From positions 1,116,001 through 1,180,000 of the forward strand of contig NZ_ATXN01000002.1 in the NCBI RefSeq assembly GCF_000421705.1: a stretch of 64,000 nucleotides of DNA. The letters run 5' to 3'. Both the position numbers and the translations under genes were made by a program. The notes under the pieces are model-generated. The model was given only the letters and a program-made list of their open reading frames with translations, had not been told where the DNA came from and made no database searches. This DNA is from Brevundimonas naejangsanensis DSM 23858 (GTDB taxonomy: Bacteria; Pseudomonadota; Alphaproteobacteria; Caulobacterales; Caulobacteraceae). Position 1 is the stretch's first letter. Each line of letters starts with the position of its first letter. Positions 7,831 through 16,675 of this stretch are shown here, in pieces.

Positions 7831-9164
7831 CCCGCCAGCGTCTCCTGGAACCGCACCGGGCGGCCGTGGGCCTGACCGATCAGTTCGCCGTCCTTCATCA
7901 CCACGCGGCCGCGCACGATGGTGGCGACCGGCCAGCCCGTCGCCTCGAAGCCGTCGAAGGGCGTCCAGCCGCAGCGCGTGGCCTGCTGGTCGTGCGTGAT
8001 GGTCTTCTTCGCCTTCAGGTCGACGATGGTCAGGTCGGCGTCATAGCTGACGGCCATGCGGCCCTTGTTGGCCGTCCCGAACACCCGCTGCGCCCCGCCC
8101 GAGGTCAGGTCGATGAAGCGCTCCAGCGACAGGCGGCCCTCGGCCACATGGGTCAGCATCAGCGGCACCAGGGTCTGCACCCCCGGCATGCCCGAGGGCG
8201 AGGCCGGATAGGGCTTGGACTTTTCTTCCTTCGTGTGCGGCGCGTGGTCCGAGCCCAGCACATCGGCCACGCCCTGCTGCATCCCCCACAGCCACAGGGC
8301 GTCGACGTGCTCCTGCGACCGGATCGGCGGGTTCATCTGGGCGTAGGCGCCGAGGCGCTGATAGGCCTCTGGCGCGACCAGGGTCAGGTGCTGGGGCGTG
8401 ATCTCGACGGTGGCGACGTCCTTGTGGAAGCGCAGGAACTCCATCTCATCCTTAGTCGTCACGTGCAGGACGTGGATGCGGGCGCCGGTCTCTTTCGCCA
8501 GCCCGACCAGACGGCGCGTGGACATGATGGCGCTCTCGGCGTCGCGGACTTCCGGGTGGCTGGTCCAGTCGCCGGTGCGGGCCAGGTTGCGGCGCTCGAC
8601 TAGGCGGTATTCGTCCTCGGAGTGGAAGGTGGCGCGACGGCGCACGTTCGACAGAACCTTGCGCACCCCCTCGTCGTCGGCGATCAGCAGGTCGCCGGTC
8701 GAGGCGCCCATGAAGACCTTGACCCCGCAGCAACCCGGCAGGCGCTCCAGATCGGCCAGATGGTCGGCGTTCTCATGCGTGCCGCCGATGTAGAAGGCGT
8801 GGTCCGTCCACATCCGGTCGCGCGCCCGCGCCAGCTTGTCGGCCATGGTGTCGGGATCGGTGGTGTTGGGATTGGTGTTCGGCATCTCGAACACGGCGAC
8901 GACGCCGCCCAGGGCCGCCGCGCGGCTGCCGGTCTCCAAGTCTTCCTTCCATTCCAGACCCGGCTCGCGGAAGTGGACCTGGGTGTCGATGACGCCCGGC
9001 AGCACGGTCAGGCCCGTCGCGTCGAACACCTCTCCGGCCGAGGCCTGCGACAGATCGCCGATGAAGGCGATACGGCCGTCGATGACGCCGACGTCCGCCT
9101 TGCCCCGCCCGGCGTGGTTGGCTACCTCGCCGCCCCGAACGATCAGGTCATAGGTCTGGGTCAT
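7827..9164 (-). CDS. pyrC: Dihydroorotase
   Basis: Cyclises N-carbamoyl-aspartate to dihydroorotate in pyrimidine synthesis. The 445-residue chain has the metal-site motif DTQVHFREPG near residue 60, GVKVFMG with the Lys that is carboxylated in this family, HVLHVTTKDE, and GSDHAPH for the catalytic Asp. This is the long class I type (amidohydrolase/AllB-like), not the E. coli PyrC type. Two ATGs are possible: 9173 has AGGAG abutting it, while 9164 has the same AGGAG at a normal 9-base distance, so 9164 was chosen. Cotranscribed with the tyrA-like gene. Confidence 0.88.
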   Translation of the reverse strand: MTQTYDLIVRGGEVANHAGRGKADVGVIDGRIAFIGDLSQASAGEVFDATGLTVLPGVIDTQVHFREPGLEWKEDLETGSRAAALGGVVAVFEMPNTNPNTTDPDTMADKLARARDRMWTDHAFYIGGTHENADHLADLERLPGCCGVKVFMGASTGDLLIADDEGVRKVLSNVRRRATFHSEDEYRLVERRNLARTGDWTSHPEVRDAESAIMSTRRLVGLAKETGARIHVLHVTTKDEMEFLRFHKDVATVEITPQHLTLVAPEAYQRLGAYAQMNPPIRSQEHVDALWLWGMQQGVADVLGSDHAPHTKEEKSKPYPASPSGMPGVQTLVPLMLTHVAEGRLSLERFIDLTSGGAQRVFGTANKGRMAVSYDADLTIVDLKAKKTITHDQQATRCGWTPFDGFEATGWPVATIVRGRVVMKDGELIGQAHGRPVRFQETLAG

Positions 9165-9230
9165 CGCGCGCATCTCCTGAAGTTCCGGCGCTTATGCGCG
9201 CCGAAGGCTTGGAGACGCAAGCCGAGGGGG

Positions 9231-10187
9231 TCAGGCCGCCCGTTCCGCCAGCAGCCTTTTCGCCGCCTTCAACACGCGCTCATAGGGCAGGTCCATCATG
9301 TGCTGGATGTGCTGGTTCAGGCGCGGGTCTAGTTCGCGGAACTCTTGCAGGCTGCGCGGGCCGCGCACGGCGACGCCCGTCCACGGGCGCTTCAACGTCT
9401 CGTCCGAGGGGCCGAAGACCGCCACCGCCGGCACGCCTGCCGCCACGGCCAGCTGCGTCCACAGGGAGTCGCCGCCCAGATAGAGGTCCGCGTGCGACAA
9501 GGCCGCGGCCGTCTGCAGACGCGTCAACCGCCCCTGAAGCTCGATCACCCGGTCGCGTTTGACGGCCGAGCGGATGGTCTGGGCCGCATCGCGGTCCGCC
9601 TCCTCGCCCACGATCATCAGCCGCCCGCCCGCCAGCGGCCCGCCCTCGCCCAGCAGGGAGATGGCGATCTTGGCGTAACGATCGGCGGGCCAGCGCTTGC
9701 CGATCCAGTCGGCGCCCGGCCCGATGGCCAGAATAGGCCCGTCGCCTGCCGGGATCAGGGCGTCGGCGGCTTCCTGTGTGTCCCGCTCGATGAAAAGTTT
9801 CGGGGCCGGAATCTCGTCCAGTTGCAGGGTCCGCGCCGCCTGTTCGACCAGGTGCACGCCCGGCAGGGTCTTGCCCCGCACCGCGCGCCGCTGGCGCCGC
9901 AGCTTGCCTGACAGGGTCGAGCCGCGCATGTCGACCACCAGACCCCAGTTCGTCTCGCGCACCTGGTTCCACAGGGCGATCCAGTCCCAGCGCCCGTCGC
10001 GATCCAGCGTGATCAGCCGCTGAAGACGCGGCAGATCGGCGAACAGCGGCGCGCTGGCCGGAGAGCCGACGACGGTGAAGGTCGCCTGCGGGATCGCCTC
10101 GACCAGCTGGGCCAGCGCCCCGGACGACAGGACCGCCTCTTCGGCGTCCGCCTCGGCGATATAGAGGATCGGAAAACGACCATGCAT
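9231..10187 (-). CDS. Glycosyltransferase family 9 protein (heptosyltransferase-like)
   Basis: A 318-residue GT-B fold protein resembling LPS heptosyltransferases. It has the two-domain pattern with a hinge near residue 165, IGPGADWIGKRWPADRYAKI marking the start of the C-terminal nucleotide-sugar domain, and YLGGDSLWTQLAVAAGVPAVAVFGPSDE, the usual donor-binding region (H/G-D-S-x-x-x-H position is GDSLWTQ, so the second His is absent). It likely transfers a sugar during envelope polysaccharide assembly on the cytoplasmic face. It stands 66 bases upstream of pyrC on the same strand, possibly cotranscribed. The donor and acceptor cannot be deduced. Confidence 0.75.
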   Translation of the reverse strand: MHGRFPILYIAEADAEEAVLSSGALAQLVEAIPQATFTVVGSPASAPLFADLPRLQRLITLDRDGRWDWIALWNQVRETNWGLVVDMRGSTLSGKLRRQRRAVRGKTLPGVHLVEQAARTLQLDEIPAPKLFIERDTQEAADALIPAGDGPILAIGPGADWIGKRWPADRYAKIAISLLGEGGPLAGGRLMIVGEEADRDAAQTIRSAVKRDRVIELQGRLTRLQTAAALSHADLYLGGDSLWTQLAVAAGVPAVAVFGPSDETLKRPWTGVAVRGPRSLQEFRELDPRLNQHIQHMMDLPYERVLKAAKRLLAERAA

Positions 10188-10255
10188 GATGTCAACCTAT
10201 CCGGATTCTCAAGGCGATTCAGCGGCGAAACTGAAACAGGACCGGAAACCGGGCT

Positions 10256-10738
10256 TCATCGCGCCAGCGCCCGTCGCGCCGGGTCGAACGGAAGAACTTC
10301 TCTGATTGAAATCAGCGTCTTGAACGCGCGCACGCGGGCGTCGTCGTTCAGCATTTCACGCGTGAAGACTTCATAGGCCTCCATCGTCGGCACCACGACA
10401 TAGAGGATCAGGTCAGTGTCGCCGGTCACATACCAGGCCGCCTGCACCTCAGGGCGAGCGGTCAGCTTGTCGATCAGCGCGTCCAGAACCGCCGTGCCCT
10501 CGCGTTCCATCTCGACCAGGACGTGCATGGTCAGGACGCGCGCCAGCCGAGCCGGATCGACCACCGCGACATCGGCAATGATGATCCCTTCGTCTCGCAG
10601 CCGCCGCAACCGCCGCGACACCGCCGATTCCGACAGGCCGACCTTGTCCGCCAGCACGCGCGCTGGCTGGAGATTGTCGCGGCGCACCAGGGCCAGCAGG
10701 CGACGGTCAAAGGAATCGAGGTCGGCGTTTTCTTGCAT
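10256..10738 (-). CDS. Lrp/AsnC family transcriptional regulator
   Basis: A 160-residue feast/famine regulator: an N-terminal HTH (LDSFDRRLLALVRRDN then GLSESAVSRRLRRLRDEGII) and a C-terminal RAM domain with the ligand-loop signature AWYVTGDTDLILYVVVPTMEAYEVF split by variable residues. It binds amino acids in most relatives. ATG 10738 begins the conserved domain; longer upstream frames were rejected. It is divergent from the RhtA-type exporter with an 85-bp shared promoter region, the standard arrangement for an Lrp-type regulator controlling an amino-acid exporter. Confidence 0.88.
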   Translation of the reverse strand: MQENADLDSFDRRLLALVRRDNLQPARVLADKVGLSESAVSRRLRRLRDEGIIIADVAVVDPARLARVLTMHVLVEMEREGTAVLDALIDKLTARPEVQAAWYVTGDTDLILYVVVPTMEAYEVFTREMLNDDARVRAFKTLISIREVLPFDPARRALAR

Positions 10739-10823
10739 AGGGACTGACAATACGCGTTTTTCTTGCAGCATGGCAGGCGAAATCGCCAAGAAAAACGAGC
10801 GGCTTTTCGATAGATTGCCGGCC

Positions 10824-11732
10824 ATGTCCTCCCCGGTCCTCGTCCTTCGCCATCCGCGCCTCTCAGCGGTCCTGCCCTATCTCGCTCTGATCGGCGGCAT
10901 GGTGTCGCTTTCGGCCGGCACCTCCTTCGCCAAGACGCTTTATCCCATGGTGGGACCGGCCGGGACGGCGGGCCTGCGCGTCGGGCTGTCGGCCATCGTC
11001 CTGCTGGCGGTTTTTCGTCCCTGGCGCAGCGCCTTCACCACCAGCGACCTGCGCGCCCTGGCGGTCTACGGCGTGGTGATGGGGCTGATGAACCTCAGCT
11101 TCTACATGGCGCTGAACACCATTCCGCTGGGGGTGGCCCTGGCGATCGAGTTCATGGGGCCGCTGTCGGTCGCCCTGTTCAACTCGCGGCGGCTGATCCA
11201 TTTCGTCTGGGTCGGACTGGCGGTGCTGGGTCTGGTTCTGCTGCTGCCGCTGGATGGAAACGTGTCGGGGCTTGATCCGGTCGGCTGCGCCTATGCGGCG
11301 GCGGCGGCGGTGTTCTGGGCGGGCTATATCGTCTTCGGCAAACGGGTCAGCCATCTGCCCAGCGGCTCGACCGTCGCCATCGGCATGACCTTCGCCGCCA
11401 TGACCGTGGTGCCCTTCGGCGTCGCCGGTGCGGGCATGAGCCTTCTGGACCCGAAGATCCTCGCGCTAGGCCTAGTGGTGGCCTTGGTGTCCAGCGCCCT
11501 GCCCTACACCCTGGACATGGTCGCCCTGCGCCATATCCCCAAGCGCACCTTCGGCGTGGCGGTCAGCGGCGATCCGGCCATTGGCGCCCTGGCGGGCCTG
11601 TTCGTGCTGGGCGAGCACCTCACCAGCCAGCAGTGGCTGGCCATCGCCGCCATCATCGCCGCCTCGGTCGGCGCCGTGCTGACCTCGCCGTCAGACGAAC
11701 AGCCGTTGCAGGATCCGGCCGCCCCGGCCTGA
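10824..11732 (+). CDS. rhtA: EamA/RhtA-type amino acid exporter
   Basis: Ten-helix membrane protein of 302 residues in the drug/metabolite transporter superfamily. Two EamA halves are visible, and the segments SLSAGTSFAKTLYP, LGVALAIEFMGPLSVAL and LPYTLDMVALRHIPKRTFGV are characteristic of the RhtA threonine/homoserine exporter group. ATG 10824 starts the protein directly before the first helix. The divergent Lrp gene probably regulates it. The exact substrate is inferred from family membership. Confidence 0.8.
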   Translation: MSSPVLVLRHPRLSAVLPYLALIGGMVSLSAGTSFAKTLYPMVGPAGTAGLRVGLSAIVLLAVFRPWRSAFTTSDLRALAVYGVVMGLMNLSFYMALNTIPLGVALAIEFMGPLSVALFNSRRLIHFVWVGLAVLGLVLLLPLDGNVSGLDPVGCAYAAAAAVFWAGYIVFGKRVSHLPSGSTVAIGMTFAAMTVVPFGVAGAGMSLLDPKILALGLVVALVSSALPYTLDMVALRHIPKRTFGVAVSGDPAIGALAGLFVLGEHLTSQQWLAIAAIIAASVGAVLTSPSDEQPLQDPAAPA

Positions 11733-11741
11733 TCTCAACGC

Positions 11742-13226
11742 CTAGAACTCGGTCCATTCTTCGGCGGCCGGGCCGTTGACGACCGCACGCAGACGGGCGC
11801 GCTGCGCCTCCAGCACGGGCGGCGGGCCGCCATAGGTCTTCAACGCGCGCACCGCGCCGCCTTCGGCTCCCGTGCGGAACCGCCCGACCAGTTCGGCCAG
11901 ATGCTCGGCTTCAGTCTTCAGATTGGCGGCGGCGGCCGTCGTCTGCTCGACCATGGCGGCGTTCTGTTGCGTGACCTGATCCATCTGGTTCACCGCCTGA
12001 TTGACCTGGCCCAGACCCGAGGCCTGTTCCTGGGCCGAGGCGGCGATTTCGGCGACCAGCCCGTCCATCTCATTGACCTGTTCGGCGATGGTCCCCAGCG
12101 CGCGACCCGTCTCGGCGACCAGTTCGACGCCCTGCGCCACCTCGGCGCCTGAAACAGAGATCAGAGCCTTGATTTCCTTGGCGGCCTCAGCCGACCGCTG
12201 GGCCAGCGCCCGCACCTCGGACGCCACCACGGCGAACCCGCGCCCGCTGTCGCCCGCCCGCGCCGCCTCGACCCCCGCATTCAACGCCAGGAGGTTGGTC
12301 TGGAAGGCGATCTCGTCGATCACTCCGACGATGTCGCTGATCTCGGATGAGCGACGGCTGATGCCGTCCATAGCCGCCACCGCCCGCCCCATGATCTCGC
12401 CCGAGCGACCGGCTTCGGCATGGGCTTTGGCGGCGACGGAGGCCGCCTGCCGGGCGCCCTCGGCGCTGCGCTGGACAGTGGCGGTGATCTGGTCCAGCGC
12501 CGCCGCTGTCTCTTCCAGACTGGCCGCCTGTTGTTCGGTGCGTCGCGACAGGTCGTCAGATGCCTGACTGATCTCGTCCGAGCCGCCCCGCAGGGTCGTC
12601 ACCGCCGAAAGGACCTTTTCAAGCGCAGTCCTGAGACTGGACACAGCGCCGTTGAAGTCAGCCTTCACCGCCTGATGGGCGCCGTCCATATCCTGTTCGA
12701 TAGCGGCCATCAGATCGCCATCCGACAGGCGGGACAGTTGTTCCGCCAGGGCGCTGACCAGTCTGGCCTGCGCCGCCTCGGCCGCCAGACGCTCCTGCTC
12801 GGCCCGCTGGGCGGCCTGTTCAGCCTTGGTGATGTCGACAGCCAGCTTGACCACCTTCAGCGGCCGCCCCGCCTCGTCCAACACGGGATTATAGGAGGCT
12901 TCCAGCCAGACCTCGCGCCCGCCCTTGGCGATGCGGCGGAATTTGCGGGCGACGAAGCGCCCCTCGTTCAACTCTCGCCAGAACGCCAGATAGTCGGCCG
13001 ACGCCGCCTCGGCCGGATCCATGAACATCCGGTGATGCTGTCCCCGGATTTCGTCCATGCCGTAGCCCATGGTCTGGAGCAGGTTTTCGTTGGCGTCCCG
13101 GATCGTGCCGTCAAGGTCGAACTCGATCACCGCCTGGGACCGCCCGATGGCCGCCATCCGACGATCCAGTTCCCCAAGCCGCTCAATATCCGCAGCCAGT
13201 TTTTGTCGACGACCTGCATTGAACAT
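11742..13226 (-). CDS. Soluble PAS-containing methyl-accepting chemotaxis protein
   Basis: Cytoplasmic chemoreceptor of 494 residues without any membrane segment. A PAS domain spans about residues 20-140 ([22 protein letters not shown]; the [16 protein letters not shown] core; PAC end DITKAEQ). A HAMP-like segment follows (LADGDLMA-like [13 protein letters not shown]), then the MCP signalling hairpin with the conserved tip [21 protein letters not shown]. The chain ends in EEWTEF, which matches the xWxxF pentapeptide that tethers CheR/CheB in enteric receptors. Such soluble PAS receptors often sense redox through FAD or heme. It lies upstream of, and divergent from, fliI. Confidence 0.9.
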   Translation of the reverse strand: MFNAGRRQKLAADIERLGELDRRMAAIGRSQAVIEFDLDGTIRDANENLLQTMGYGMDEIRGQHHRMFMDPAEAASADYLAFWRELNEGRFVARKFRRIAKGGREVWLEASYNPVLDEAGRPLKVVKLAVDITKAEQAAQRAEQERLAAEAAQARLVSALAEQLSRLSDGDLMAAIEQDMDGAHQAVKADFNGAVSSLRTALEKVLSAVTTLRGGSDEISQASDDLSRRTEQQAASLEETAAALDQITATVQRSAEGARQAASVAAKAHAEAGRSGEIMGRAVAAMDGISRRSSEISDIVGVIDEIAFQTNLLALNAGVEAARAGDSGRGFAVVASEVRALAQRSAEAAKEIKALISVSGAEVAQGVELVAETGRALGTIAEQVNEMDGLVAEIAASAQEQASGLGQVNQAVNQMDQVTQQNAAMVEQTTAAAANLKTEAEHLAELVGRFRTGAEGGAVRALKTYGGPPPVLEAQRARLRAVVNGPAAEEWTEF

Positions 13227-13328
13227 CCGAACCGCCCCCCTTCAGAATAACGGCGATGGACTGGATAAGCCTGTGGATAACAGAGGCGCTTGAAAGGTTT
13301 CATCTTCGTTACTTGCAATCAGAAGTTG

Positions 13329-13359
13329 AATGGTCAGTCTAAGCTTCATTGACCATTAA
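13329..13359. promoter_or_regulatory. Inverted repeat and CtrA-like half sites upstream of fliI
   Basis: AATGGTCA at 13329-13336 and TGACCATT at 13350-13357 form an 8-bp inverted repeat with 13 bases between. Overlapping it, TTCA at 13345 and TTAA at 13356 are separated by 7 bases, one base from the TTAA-N7-TTAA CtrA box of Caulobacter. The site lies about 60 bases before fliI and 100 before the MCP gene on the other strand. Confidence 0.4.
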
Positions 13360-13417
13360 CCATGATGCAGCACCATGACTGGGAACGGTCGCGCGGCTCG
13401 CGGCCTGGGGGCCCTCC

Positions 13418-14761
13418 TTGCGTAATCTTGTCGCCGCCGTCGAAGCGATCGACCCGCTGGTCGTCACCGGCAAGGTGGCGGGCGTCAGCGGCCTGCTGAT
13501 CGAGTCGCGTGGCGGCCTGTCGCGTCTGGCCGTCGGCGCCCGCGCCGAGATCGAGCGGCGCGGCCAGCCGCCCCTGCCCGCCGAGGTCGTCGGCTTTCGC
13601 GAGGCCAAAGCCCTGCTGATGCCCTTCGGCCCCGTCGAGGGGGTGGCGCCGGGCGCCGACATCCGCATCATCAACGCCGCCGCCAGCGTGCGCCCGACGA
13701 CGGCATGGCTGGGCCGGATCATCGATTCCTTCGGCGAGCCGATCGACGGCGCGGGGCCGCTGACGCCGGGCCTCGTTCCCTACCCCCTGCGCGCCGCACC
13801 GCCGCCCGCCCATTCGCGCGGTCGGGTGGGCGAGCGGCTGGATCTGGGCGTGCGGGCGATGGACGTCTTCACCACCACCAGCCGGGGCCAGCGTCTGGGC
13901 ATCTTCGCCGGTTCGGGCGTGGGCAAGTCGGTGCTGCTGTCCATGCTGGCGCGACAGGCGACCTGCGACGTCGTCGTCGTCGGCCTGATCGGCGAGCGGG
14001 GCCGCGAGGTGCGCGAATTCATCGAGGAGACTCTGGGCGAAGAAGGCCTGAAACGCGCCGTCGTCGTAGTCGCCACCAGTGACGAACCGGCGCTGAAACG
14101 GCGTCAGGCCGCCTATATGACCATGGCCGTGGCCGAGTTCTTCCGCGATCAGGGTCTGGAGGTGCTGTGCCTGATGGACAGCGTCACCCGCTTCGCCATG
14201 GCCCAGCGTGAGATCGGCCTCGCGGCGGGCGAACCGCCGACGACCAAGGGCTACACCCCCACCGTCTTCACCGAACTGCCCAAGCTGCTGGAGCGCGCCG
14301 GGCCGGGGCCGATCCGGCCGGACGGAACCGAGGCGGGGCCGATCACCGCCCTGTTCACCGTGCTGGTGGACGGGGGCGATCATGACGAGCCGATCGCCGA
14401 CGCCGTGCGCGGCATTCTGGACGGCCACATCGTCATGGATCGCAAGATCGCCGAGCGCGGCCGCTTCCCCGCCATCGACGTGCTGAAGTCCGTCAGCCGC
14501 ACCATGCCCGGCAACCAGTCCCCGCCCGAGCGCGAACTGAACCGCCGCGCGCGCCAGTGCCTGAGCGCCTATTCCAACATGGAAGAGCTGATCCGCATCG
14601 GCGCCTATCGCACCGGCGCCGACCCCATCGTCGACCGCGCCATCGCCCTGAACCCCTCCCTGGAAGACTTCTTGACCCAGGACAAGGACGACGTGACGCG
14701 CCTGAACGACAGTTTCGACAGACTTGAAACCATCCTGAACCAGGGCATGGTGGACCAATGA
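13418..14761 (+). CDS. fliI: Flagellar export ATPase FliI
   Basis: ATPase of the flagellar type III export apparatus, 447 residues, related to F1 beta. The Walker A motif GSGVGKS sits near residue 167 (written in the chain as [15 protein letters not shown]), Walker B is [11 protein letters not shown], and the [14 protein letters not shown] and [10 protein letters not shown] regions are characteristic of FliI. The start is TTG at 13418: no ATG or GTG exists in frame after the upstream stop at 13376, and the [10 protein letters not shown]-terminus fits relatives. A 16-codon open frame from ATG 13375 ends across this start. fliJ follows after 16 bases. Confidence 0.95.
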   Translation: MRNLVAAVEAIDPLVVTGKVAGVSGLLIESRGGLSRLAVGARAEIERRGQPPLPAEVVGFREAKALLMPFGPVEGVAPGADIRIINAAASVRPTTAWLGRIIDSFGEPIDGAGPLTPGLVPYPLRAAPPPAHSRGRVGERLDLGVRAMDVFTTTSRGQRLGIFAGSGVGKSVLLSMLARQATCDVVVVGLIGERGREVREFIEETLGEEGLKRAVVVVATSDEPALKRRQAAYMTMAVAEFFRDQGLEVLCLMDSVTRFAMAQREIGLAAGEPPTTKGYTPTVFTELPKLLERAGPGPIRPDGTEAGPITALFTVLVDGGDHDEPIADAVRGILDGHIVMDRKIAERGRFPAIDVLKSVSRTMPGNQSPPERELNRRARQCLSAYSNMEELIRIGAYRTGADPIVDRAIALNPSLEDFLTQDKDDVTRLNDSFDRLETILNQGMVDQ

Positions 14762-14777
14762 TCGCGGGAGACGACGC

Positions 14778-15185
14778 ATGACGGCCTGGGCCCAATCCCT
14801 GATCCGCATCTCCAACTATGAGGTCGAGACGCTGCAGAAGCGTCTGGCTGAGATCACCGCTCGCAAGGCCGAGGCCGAGATGCGCGTCGCCGTGCTGGAC
14901 GCAGAGGCCGAAATCGAGCGCGAGAACGCCCGGCTCGACCCGGCTTCGGGCATGATGCTGCAGGCCTATCTCAACGGCTGGAGACAGCGCCGCGCCGACG
15001 CCGAGGCCGAGATCGCCGCCGTCTCCGTTGAGGAGGAAGGCGCTCGCGACGCCCTGACCGGCGCCTTTGAAGAACTGAAGAAGTTCGAGCACGTCGCCGA
15101 GACCACCCGGCTGAACAAGCTGATGGCCGCCGCCAAGCGCGAGGCCGCCGCCTATGACGAAATGGGCCTGCGTCGCCGTGGCTGA
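14778..15185 (+). CDS. fliJ: Flagellar export protein FliJ
   Basis: Coiled-coil central stalk of the FliI ATPase, 135 residues. The whole chain is charged and helical (EVETLQKRLAEITARKAEAEMR, KKFEHVAETTRLNKLMAAAKREAAAYDEM), as expected for FliJ, whose sequence is poorly conserved; the position right after fliI makes the assignment solid. Likely in one transcript with fliI. A family A palindromic element begins 15 bases after the stop. Confidence 0.88.
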   Translation: MTAWAQSLIRISNYEVETLQKRLAEITARKAEAEMRVAVLDAEAEIERENARLDPASGMMLQAYLNGWRQRRADAEAEIAAVSVEEEGARDALTGAFEELKKFEHVAETTRLNKLMAAAKREAAAYDEMGLRRRG

Positions 15186-15199
15186 ATGCAGCAGCGGCG

Positions 15200-15351
15200 C
15201 CTCTCCCTCCCCTTCATGGGGAGGGTGGCTGAGGCCGTCAGGCCGAAGCCGGGTGGGGGCGACGTGGCTATTCAAGCGCCGAGGCCAGGATCACCAGGCC
15301 CTCCCCACCCGGTCGCTTCGCGACCACCCTCCCCATGAAGGGGAGGGAGAA
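15200..15351. repeat. Family A palindromic element, copy 2
   Basis: About 150 bases with the same outer CCCTCCCC-TTCAT-GGGGAGGG ends as copy 1; one inner stem is GGTCGC-TTC-GCGACC, the other is around GGCCGTCAGGCC. It fills the gap between fliJ and the xylanase gene. Its right end (GGGAGGGAG at about 15341-15349) lies 7 bases before the xylanase GTG and so can serve as the Shine-Dalgarno. Confidence 0.9.
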
Positions 15352-15356
15352 GCGCT

Positions 15357-16427
15357 GTGATCGACCGTCGTGTCCTGCTGGCCTCAACCCTCGCGCTCGC
15401 GTCGTGCGGTGCGGGCGAGGCGCCCGAAGCGGCGCCTGCCGGTCCTATCCGCCCGCTGAAGTCCGTCGCCCCCTTCCCCGTCGGCACGGTCGCCATGTCT
15501 GGCCAGCTGTCGGATCAGGACTGGTTCCGCCTCGTCTCCACCCACTTCTCCCAGCTCACGCCCGAGTGGGAGATGAAGATGGAGTACATCCTGCAAAAGG
15601 ACGGCTCCCTGCGTTTCGACGCCCCGGACCGCATCGCCTATTTCGCGCGCGATCTGGACATCCGCCTCTTCGGCCACGCCCTGATCTGGTATGCGCAGGA
15701 GCATCCTTGGTTCACCGCCATCGTCGATGACCGCCCACGTTTCATCGCCGAACACGACCGCTATATCGCCGAGGTGGCCGGGCGCTGGCGCAGCCAGATC
15801 GTCGGTTGGGACGTGGTCAACGAGCCGGTCGAGGATGACGGCAGCGGCTATCGCGACTGCGTCTGGAGCCGGGGTCTGGGCGGGATCGACGCCTATATCA
15901 TCCGCGCCTTCGAACAGGCCCGCATCGCCGCGCCCGAGGCGACCCTGTTTCTGAACGACTACAACCTGGAGAATACGCCCAAGAAAGGCGCGGCCTTCCT
16001 GCGTCTGGTCGAACGGCTTCTGAAGGCGGGCGCCCCGGTGCAGGGCATCGGCATCCAGTCCCACCTCGATATCGAAATCCCCGGCGGCCAGATCGCCGCC
16101 TTCATGAACGAAGCGCGCCAGTTCGGCCTGCCTATCCATGTCTCCGAACTGGACGCCACATTAAAGCGCGGCGGCCGGATGCCCGACCTGCGCCCCCGCG
16201 CCCAGCGCCGCGAGCAGCAGAGCGCGCGCGTGACCGAACTGGCCGAGGCCTTCATGGACCTGCCTACCGCCCAGCGCTTCGCCTTCACCGTCTGGGGCGT
16301 GCGCGACAGCGACTCCTGGCTGCGCCGCGGCAAGAACGACGACGGCCAGGACAGCCCCCTGCTGTTCAATGACGCAGGCAGGCCCAATCCGATGTTCGGC
16401 GTGCTGACGGAAGCGTTTGCGCAATAA
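15357..16427 (+). CDS. GH10 endo-1,4-beta-xylanase, lipoprotein
   Basis: Glycoside hydrolase family 10 enzyme of 356 residues, cleaving xylan backbone. The acid/base Glu is in GWDVVNEP near residue 160 and the nucleophile Glu in HVSELDA near residue 262; TPEWEMKMEY and HALIWYAQ are the other substrate-site signatures of the family. The N-terminus MIDRRVLLASTLALASCG contains a twin Arg and a lipobox, so it is probably exported by the Tat route and lipid-anchored. Start is GTG 15357, with its ribosome-binding site apparently supplied by the preceding repeat. No xylan utilisation cluster adjoins it. A family B repeat follows. Confidence 0.9.
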   Translation: MIDRRVLLASTLALASCGAGEAPEAAPAGPIRPLKSVAPFPVGTVAMSGQLSDQDWFRLVSTHFSQLTPEWEMKMEYILQKDGSLRFDAPDRIAYFARDLDIRLFGHALIWYAQEHPWFTAIVDDRPRFIAEHDRYIAEVAGRWRSQIVGWDVVNEPVEDDGSGYRDCVWSRGLGGIDAYIIRAFEQARIAAPEATLFLNDYNLENTPKKGAAFLRLVERLLKAGAPVQGIGIQSHLDIEIPGGQIAAFMNEARQFGLPIHVSELDATLKRGGRMPDLRPRAQRREQQSARVTELAEAFMDLPTAQRFAFTVWGVRDSDSWLRRGKNDDGQDSPLLFNDAGRPNPMFGVLTEAFAQ

Positions 16428-16428
16428 T

Positions 16429-16599
16429 CCTTCTCCCCTTGTGGGAGAAGGTGGCAGGCGGAGCCTGACGGATGAGGGGTGTGCGCGCCCCGAGCTGAAG
16501 GATTGTCGCCACCGCTTGATCTCAGAACGTCAGAAGACGCGCCGACACCCCTCATCCGAGCGCCTCCGGCGCCCACCTTCTCCCACAAGAGGAGAAGGA
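16429..16599. repeat. Family B palindromic element
   Basis: About 170 bases with inverted ends: CCTTCTCC-CCTTGTGGGAGAAGG on the left and CCTTCTCCCACAAGAGGAGAAGG on the right, enclosing GATGAGGGGTGT and its partner ACACCCCTCATC. The architecture (outer hairpins, inner inverted repeat) parallels family A but the sequence differs. It lies between the xylanase gene and the ctrA terminator. Seen once in this window. Confidence 0.85.
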
Positions 16600-16602
16600 C
16601 AT

Positions 16603-16637
16603 AAAAAAACGCCCGCCGAGTTCATCGGCGGGCGTTT
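16603..16637 (-). terminator. Rho-independent terminator of ctrA
   Basis: A 12-bp perfect stem (AACGCCCGCCGA with TCGGCGGGCGTT) and 5-base loop; on the minus strand it is followed by a run of Ts (seen as the A-run at 16603-16609). It lies 39 bases after the ctrA stop. Confidence 0.85.
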
Positions 16638-16675
16638 CTGGATCGTTCCTGAGTGGAGGCTCAGGCGGGATCTGT

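Noticed and set aside
13346..14815. 489-residue frame antisense to fliI
   Set aside because: Shadow frame; fliI has full catalytic motifs.
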